In this document: positions 57,040 through 64,000 of the stretch, piece after piece
How positions within the stretch are numbered: position 1 is the first letter of the stretch
Layout of the letters: each line of letters begins with the position of its first letter
DNA from: Anisodus tanguticus
Lineage: Eukaryota; Streptophyta; Magnoliopsida; Solanales; Solanaceae
Direction of reading: 5' to 3'
Length of the DNA: 64,000 nucleotides
NCBI GenBank assembly: GCA_034509755.1
Contig: CM067539.1
Span: 58,786,513-58,850,512 of the forward strand
Program-made: the position numbers and the translations under genes
Notes under the pieces: model-generated
The model's database searches: none
What the model was told of the DNA's origin: nothing
The model's input: the letters and a program-made list of their open reading frames with translations, nothing else

Positions 57040-57800
57040 AAATGAACCATGATCCTATTACTGTAATACTCCATAATTTTGGATTAGGTGTGAATATATT
57101 AAATGCGTATTAATATGAAATTGTAGGTATATGACGTTCAATAAATATGAGTTCGAGCAAAATAATTGATCTAAGATCAAGATGAATAGTGGAGTGCATA
57201 AGATCCAATATAATCGACTAAGTTTATGGTAAGTGTGACTTCCATCTTGAATACGAGCAAATCCATTAGGGATTTGAGAAAACTTAAATTATGAAAGTTG
57301 CAACCCTTTGAAATACATTTCCAACATTATATGTCCCAGCTCAAATGGAATTCTGTACTAGGAGTTATACCCATTCTACTGAACGTTGTCAGCTATCGCG
57401 TCGCGCGGCTGGCGCGAGCAGAACTTGTTGCTGAACTTTTTTTGGCCTTGTGCGATAGACCCGCGATGCGGAGACATCTCAAGGGAAGTGACCCGCAATG
57501 GGGTTACGATGCGGAGGTGCGGCATGACCCCTTTTTTCTGGTTCATAATCTTAAGTTTAAAACTCAGTTATAACTTTCTACCACCTTGTTTTGGGCGATG
57601 TTTTGAGAGAAAACAACCCTAAGGCTTCCTCAAAACACATAAGATAAGTTTTTAATCAATTCTAATCATTACTACATCAAACTAACACTAGTTCATCCTT
57701 TAGATTCTTGAAAATTGGAGAAAGAGAAATTGAAGAAGACTTTGGAAAATCTCTTAAAGGTATGTTCTTTGATCTTTAATGAGATTATTTAGAAGATTCA
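57040..57800 (+). mobile_element. LTR-retrotransposon fragment, probably an LTR
   Basis: Contains GGAGTTATACCCATTCTACT and a GC-rich tract (CGCGTCGCGCGGCTGGCGCG, CCCGCGATGCGGAGAC). Then a leader-like stretch CTCAAAACACATAAGATAAG and TTGAAAATTGGAGAAAGAGA. This layout resembles Ty3/Gypsy LTRs I know in Solanaceae, but no ends or coding sequence were found. Low certainty. Confidence 0.35.
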
Positions 57801-60800
57801 GACTAGTGTAGGGTATTATAAATGATCTCGCTCAAATTACACCTTTAATGATATAACACAACCATTGTCAAATATAATAACCAACTAGGTTGGGGTCGAA
57901 TCTCACATGGAATACGATGAGAAATTTATATATCTGTATTTGTATTATGGTTTTACTAATTACTTTACTCCTATGGTAACTAAGTTATTTGTTTATTTGT
58001 TTTAAAAAATCAAGCTATCAATTCAAATAAAGGTTAAAGTATCAAGTAATTGGAATGTTAGGGTTGTGACTTAATTCATGGAAATGGTGTTGGGTTTATG
58101 CTTACGCAGGTGTATTTAGTGTGGTATCAGAAATGGGGCTAGTATCTAGGTGGGGATTTCTCAATTGATCCACCTAATTTCACCTTAGGCTTTTTCAATC
58201 TCTAAAGTGTGACGTTCATGAACATCTATTAAATATCTTTAGTTGATTCCCTTCTAATTAAAGTTGAGAATCATTAAAGAGGTTTAAAGCTCCAAGTCCT
58301 GTCAACATACCCCTTTTCTAGACTTTAGTCTTATCTTTTAAGTTTGAATGGAGACAATAGGCAAGAAAGAGATGTTTGCAACCAACTCTTAAACATTAAG
58401 AGTGAGGGGTAGTTGAATCCCACATTAATACACCTTTTTCATGATTTATAAACTACTCCAACAACCACATTCCATTATTCTATTACAACCCCAACCTAAA
58501 TCTAGCCACTCTTGCAAGTAATAAATGCATAGCAAAATATTAAATACAACAAGACATAATAAACTTAAAAGAATGCTTACAATGATTTAATATGAACAAT
58601 AGCTTGTATTTACACAATGAATCACAAATCAGTTGAAATAATGAACTAGAGATGAATAGTACATGACACAAGTAATCTTCAAGATTACTAGAATGTTAGA
58701 AATCTAGGTATCAAATAATGTGTCAAATCACAAAACCCTAGGTGAGTATATATAGGAACCCAATTTTTGGACTAAACTTATTTACAGAAGTGCCACCGCA
58801 CGCAACTCTGCGATTGCAGAACAAGACTGCAGAACAGGTCTGCGGTATGCAAAATGGACCTAGGGTTCACAAAGTGGATCTTGATTTGGATTGTCTGAAA
58901 TTGCGGCTGGAAGTGTGGTCTATAGAACTGAACTCCGGCCCGCAGAAGTACCTTGGATCTGCGCAGTCTGAATTGAACTCGAGTTAAAGCAATGGTTCAC
59001 AGATTGGATTGAGGTCCGCAGAACAGAAGTGCGGACCGCAGTTTGGGTCGCACTTTTGGGCTCCAGAATTCTTGTTTCACTATTGATTTCTGCGGCTCAG
59101 ATTACAATTCTGTAGTCCACAGTCTGGTTCTGCGGTCTGCAGAAGTGGCCTTCTTAGCACTTCATCCATTTTTTTTTAGCATTTTTGTCCATGTTTCAGC
59201 ACATTTCCATACTTTTGATGTCCCAATTTAAAAATCCTACAAAACCCAAAATAACATGAGAAAACACTATTACAAATGCATAAAAGACAACAATAATCCA
59301 TGAAATTGGTATCAAATGTGCCTTAATGTCTAGGCACATCAACATCCCCAACTTAAATTATTGCTTGGCCTAAAGCAACCTAAACATCACTAAGGTACGA
59401 CTAATGACAAAACAAAGATGACTATTGTTGGTTCTACCTACAAGCATGTGTTTCACAAAATTGACAACCCCTCATGTTTTCCAAAACAAAGGTACAAGAG
59501 TGCATATTTACTATCAATGAGCCCATAAACAGCAAGCCTCAAGAGATGTCTAGACGCTATTAGTGACTAGATGCGCCGAGATATTCAACTAAATGAGCTT
59601 TTATTTCATAAGGTTCATGCAATTCAATGCGCCCTCACAACAAAGAAGTCCCAAACTCACTCAAAGATTTTCTTTTTAAAACAAGGGACAAACAAGATCA
59701 CACACACTAACAAAGAATATCAAGTATCATGCCATCGACTTGCCTTTATTTTAAGTCACTACTACTCAAAGAGTGCTCGGTTTCGGATCTTTAAGGACTT
59801 TATCAAAATTATAATGGATGTTTAGGGATAGGTATGTATTCATTTAGGTACAAGTAACGTTTCCCTTCTTTGCACTACATGGTTTTCATTTCATTGCTCA
59901 ATTCCTTCTTTTGTTTCCCAATTTCCTTCTCACCCCATTTATTCAAGTATTCCCCATTTTATTTCATTATTTTTGTGGTTCATTTTCTCTTTTGTTTTCT
60001 ATTATTTTTCTTTTTCTCAATTTTCTCTTTCTCTTTTTTAGAACCACTCACATCACAATCTTCTTCCCTTCTTTGCACATCCCATCCCCAACTTAGACTC
60101 TTGGCTGCATTCATCATTTTTCATGCATTCAAGGAGGAATTTGGTTCAAAAGATAGTTTATTTCAAAAAAAGGTTTTTGTTTGTAATGTGGTAGCCAAAG
60201 AAAAAATAAAAAAAATCTCAAAAGGAAAAACTAGTTCTCTCAATTCATGGGTAGGTCAAAAAAATTGTTAATTAAGAAGGTTCACTCTCATGTGAAGGAC
60301 TAAGATCATTTCCTCAACCAAGCAACTCTAGTTTTGCATGACAAACCAATGAGGCAAGTTCTAGATGACACAAGCAAACACAAGATAGCAATAAAGTCCT
60401 CACCACTCTATGCACATGAACTACAAGAACCGCTATATTTTATACTCTCTATCGAACACAAGGCTATCATCTCATGAAATTCCAACATAAGTAGAAATAG
60501 AGTCACAAAATGAGGCATGCTTTCATAGATCAATCATTTGAATGATAATGCTATTTTTGTTTTTAAAATTCAATTTTTTGAGGGTGTCATCGAAACCAAA
60601 AAGAGCTACACATACTAGAAACTTTATTCAAATACCAACCAATCAAGCTATTCTATCACTAGGCCATGGTTACTGAACATACTCCATTGGAAAAGAATCA
60701 GGCAAAGAAAAACCAAGGGGAACAAAACATAAAACATAATACAAAAAATAACAACATACAAAATACAACAAAATACTAACATAACAAAATACGAACATAG

Positions 60801-60929
60801 CAAAGTGTCATTTTCCCAAAAAACATACAAAGTACCCCACACCCAACTTTAAAATCATGTGTTGTCTTCAATGCATAAAAGAGAGAAAATAGCAAGGACA
60901 AAAAGTATTAGGGTCTTTGTGATGCACAC

Positions 60930-62997
60930 TAAGCGCCCTCATGAGTATGGCTCACAGATGTGGCCTCTACTAGGGCATCAATGTCCTATGACTGCGGAGT
61001 GGGAGCGGGTATCTCTACATCGCCCATCATGGGCTCACTCTATGGTGGTGGTGGTATGGTATCGGTGGCCAGTAGAGTGTTTCCCACAACTGGTGGAGGA
61101 GTAGGAACTCCAGTATCAATATCTGTTTGTGGCTCCTAGGACACTCCACTCGAGCTGATCATAGAGGTTTCCTTATGAGACTGTGCCACCGCCATATCAA
61201 TAACCACCTGCTCTGTCAATAATAGGTCCTCATCAACGATAACTCTCTCAATTGCACGAAGCTTATCAAGCCCCCCGTCGTTCATCTCATCATCATCACT
61301 ATCAACCTCGACCTGCCTCTAAGAGTCGTTGGGAGTCTCACCAGCACCCTCTCTCCGGCCCTCCACCCCAATGGCACTCACATGCTATGGCTCCACCCTT
61401 GACGGTTGGAGAAGAATACCCAAGAGGTCATTAATATCGATAATCTTCAAACTCTCCACTTCCTTCTTCAAGCTGTCTATGTCTGCCTGAATTGAAGAGC
61501 TATCATAGCCGCTACCGACCTCAAGTCTCTGTACCCATCTTGTCAAGAGGATAAGGGCATCCCCATGCACTCTCTACCTCAACACTAGACTCAAGGCATC
61601 TCTAATCGGGGCTAAGGTAGTCAGAATCATCTCAGGAAGACTCATCTCAAGTCGGGATGATCGAGCATCAACAATGGCCACAATTTGGCCTATCTTCACT
61701 ATACCAACCCTTGATAAGATGGGCTCTAATCTAGTAGAAGCTGAAGGTGCGGAAGGAATAGCGGCTGTTAAAGCTAGAGTGCCTGTCGGAGTAGATGTAA
61801 CGATTATGGTGGTGGCCTGTGTCTTTGTCCGCTCAGACGCAGATCCCTCTACATCAACCAAATTAATCGGTGCAGTATCTACTGAGGTGCTGGTGGTCTT
61901 TCTATTTTTTCTTCCTTAGTTCTCCTCGATTTGTACCCTCAAAATATCACACGTTAACAAGATGTCAACTGTATTTTCCACACGAGGCAACTTGGGAACC
62001 TTGGCCCTACGTCATAACTCTGTAATCAGTCAGGAGAAAGGGATTAAGCTCTTGTCTTGTTGAGCTCTCTTACCGAGCTCTTTCTCAATCACAACGCCGA
62101 CATTCACATGAATCCGACACATAATGCAAGCAATCAATAAAATATTTTCTAGCTGAATATCTGTCTCATTAAATGATTGATACAATCGGATACTCACAAA
62201 GCTCAGCCAAAACTTAGCTTCTGTACTCAAGGTGTTCTTGTAGATCTTTGTACCATCGACAATCTACTCTGGGGTCGCATTAGTCACAATTGCGACCGCC
62301 AACCCACACTCATCATCTATCCGTCCTGAAATCTTTAGAGCATACTAATTATGATCACATGAGAGGTTGGGATCAAGTGTTTTACTAATTGCTATGCTTC
62401 CAAATTGCACCTTGACTCCCCGAACCTCTATATCATCTAGCAATGCTTTTGGTTTCCCTTTTGTTTTCTTGGGCACAGATGCAGTATAGGAAGCGTAAAA
62501 CTCACGAACTAATTCTTCGTATTAAGGCAATATATTGAGGAAGCACTGCCACCCATAAAACACTAGTAAATCCCAAACTTTTGAAAACTGGTCCCACAAG
62601 CCATTCATAAAATTCCGCTTCTCCTCAATGAAGGTCCGGTCTTTTCTTTTCTGGTACTGCATTCTCGAACCTTTCATAACAAACCACGACACCTCCTGGG
62701 CTCTTTTTTACCTTAACTTAGCTGCCCGGGCCTCTTCCGCCACAATATCCTCCTCATTAGACTGGGAGGATGAATGTGCTATGGCATTGGAGATTTTTGA
62801 CCCCTCATCGCTAGAAACAACTTGACACGACTTATTTCTTTTGTTGCTCAACCCATCAGTTGCTTTGTGAGTACATACTGTGAGCTTCCCCTGTCTTTAA
62901 GGTATTAACCAGGCTTGAGTAGTCATCAAGGATCTAGTCGGGGTGCCGACTCAATAATGGTGATACCCTTTTTTGCTTGCGTTTTCTTGGGAGCCAT
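60930..62997 (-). pseudogene. Putative plant transposon protein (PF20167-like), broken
   Basis: ATG at 62997 opens MAPKKTQAKKGITIIE and then hits stops. Later pieces: AQEVSWFVMKGSRMQYQKRK (~62690), EFYASYTASVPKKTKGKPKA, VRGVKVQFGSIAISKTLDPN (~62400), then 62030-62230 (TEAKFWLSFVSIRLYQSFNE, ILLIACIMCRIHVNVGVVIE). The C-terminal part at 61861-61385 is Ser/Thr/Ala-rich with a coiled-coil-like stretch (QADIDSLKKEVESLKIID). An acidic tail runs to ~60930. The order matches the plant proteins that Pfam labels putative plant transposon protein; that match is from memory. Function unknown. At least six stops, so a pseudogene. Confidence 0.6.
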
Positions 62998-63000
62998 TTA

Positions 63001-64000
63001 TACAAAAAAGAGACATGATGAGTATGGTACCAAAAACAAAGTGAAATATTTTGGTATTTTCATGAAGTAATTGCAAAAAGAAAACACGAAAAACAAATAA
63101 GAAGTTATACTACAAAGCGAAAAATAAAGAATAAAAACATAGGAATTGGAAATTGCTTCAGTGATTGCAGACCTGGTCTACGGACCGCAGTTTAGGTTTG
63201 CGACATCGCAAACCCAGACTACAGACCGCGATCACACTTTTTCTCAGAAATATTGAATTCCCTAGGAAATTCTGGGGCTAACTTTGCGGTCCGCTGAACC
63301 ATTCTACAGCCCAAAAAGGGTATCGCAGAATTGCCTTTTAATCATCTTGATAACTCGAGTTTCAATAACTATAAAAAGAACTTTCTAGTTCACTCAGAAA
63401 AGAATGATCGCTGTTAATCTCAAAAATCTGATTTTTTATATCAAAATATATGGAATAAGTGTCTCCGTTAACACTTGGACATTTTTTCAGACTGGGGTGC
63501 CCTTCTGCGGTCCATAGAATCATTCTGCGGCCTGAAAAAGAGTGGCCAGTCGGCGCATTTTGGGTATTCTTCAAGGATTTTGCCTCAATTTCAAAACCCG
63601 GTGTTACCACACCCATACAAGCACAACATACACATTACCAACCTAAAACATGCTTGCAATGCATGCTCGTAGGTACTCAGACTTCTTTATAGCTTCAATT
63701 AAATCAAATTCAACCAACATAGGCATGTTTATGCAATTTTTCACAATTTTGCTCAATTGAAATCCTTCCCATACAAATCAAGTACCCAAATTCAAGAGTA
63801 ATGCAATTGAAGCCGAGCCCAACCCCTATATGCAATTAATTTCATAAAATACCAACAACGTTAAACCTATAATGTTTTCGATCTCTAAACAATAGGGGAA
63901 AACGAGGCAATAAAGAACAATCACACACTTTCGTGGCTAAATAGGGAACACATACATGTCATACAATCATCATTCACCCCCACAAGTCAATTTCATGATC
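63001..64000. other. Leader-like region upstream of the transposon protein
   Basis: No gene. Contains several TGCGGTCCGC / GACCGCAGTTT words at 63175-63320 and 63505-63530. The rest is AT-rich and runs off the window. Confidence 0.4.

Larger units (their letters stand above)
57870..64000 (-). mobile_element. Large LTR-retrotransposon-like element, cut by window end
   Basis: A long block with transposon-style non-coding sequence (GGTTGGGGTCGAATCTCACA at 57890; CCCCAACTTAAATTATTGCT at 59346) around a broken plant transposon-protein gene on the - strand (60930-62997). The palindromic word TGCGGACCGCA and variants recur at 58790-59140 and 63170-63545, on both sides of the gene. No RT or integrase seen, so it may be a non-autonomous (Tat/Ogre-like?) element. 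Boundaries are guesses. Confidence 0.45.

Noticed and set aside
57298..57573. 91-codon + strand open frame in GC-rich DNA
   Set aside because: Sits in a probable LTR; the frame follows GC-rich repeats and resembles no protein I know.
59870..60271. 133-codon Phe/Ser-rich + strand open frame
   Set aside because: Produced by a T/C-rich stretch of the retrotransposon-like block; no domain and no support.

Overview
The window looks like nuclear DNA of a dicot, most likely a nightshade (Solanaceae). It is AT-rich, has spliced genes, and is dominated by nested plant transposable elements. It carries SINEs of types I associate with Solanaceae: a TS-type SINE with a TTG-repeat tail, an Au-type SINE and other tRNA-derived SINEs. 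The genus cannot be fixed from this sequence alone. Only two host genes are well supported. One is an SBP-box (SPL6-like) transcription factor gene on the + strand (CDS 33780-36485, three coding exons, miR156 site in the last exon). The other is a small single-exon gene for a 119-residue, one-pass, cysteine-rich membrane protein (7351-7710, - strand).

Layout. 1-3325: hAT transposon with a broken BED-finger transposase (-), cut by the window edge. 3326-3690: copy of a locally duplicated segment. 3706-~6980: RTE-like LINE remnant (-), split by a hAT-type MITE fragment (5058-5772). 7351-7710: small gene. 8953-11340: second, internally deleted hAT element (+) with both terminal repeats and an 8-bp target duplication. 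11592-16116: patchwork of duplicated segments, 50-bp and ~172-bp tandem repeats, a Copia LTR, a SINE and a foldback MITE. 16200-19515: AT-rich DNA with tandem repeats, a weak SINE and a LINE tail. 19565-23581: decayed Copia element (+). 24190-31170: an L1-type LINE split by a solo LTR, which is itself split by another Copia element. 33000-36900: SPL gene with a SINE, a solo LTR and an Au SINE in its non-coding parts. 37046-41946: decayed Copia (+). 44575-53687: complete Copia structure (-) with ~1.6-kb LTRs, one of which holds a nested solo LTR. 53973-54767: hAT MITE with a perfect target duplication. 55027-57025: MITEs. 57040-64000: LTR-retrotransposon-like DNA, including a broken plant transposon protein gene on the - strand.

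How it works together. The SPL gene encodes a DNA-binding regulator whose mRNA should be cut or repressed by miR156. Its introns and 3' region are loaded with small insertions, while the coding exons are open. Everything else is mostly a record of insertion. Target duplications let several insertions be placed in order, the clearest being LINE, then solo LTR, then Copia at 24-31 kb. I found no CRISPR array, bacterial-type operon or free-standing RNA gene, and nothing I would call a new defence or regulatory system. The most unusual unexplained structure is a set of GC-rich repeats and hairpins in the leader and LTRs of the 44.6-53.7 kb Copia family.
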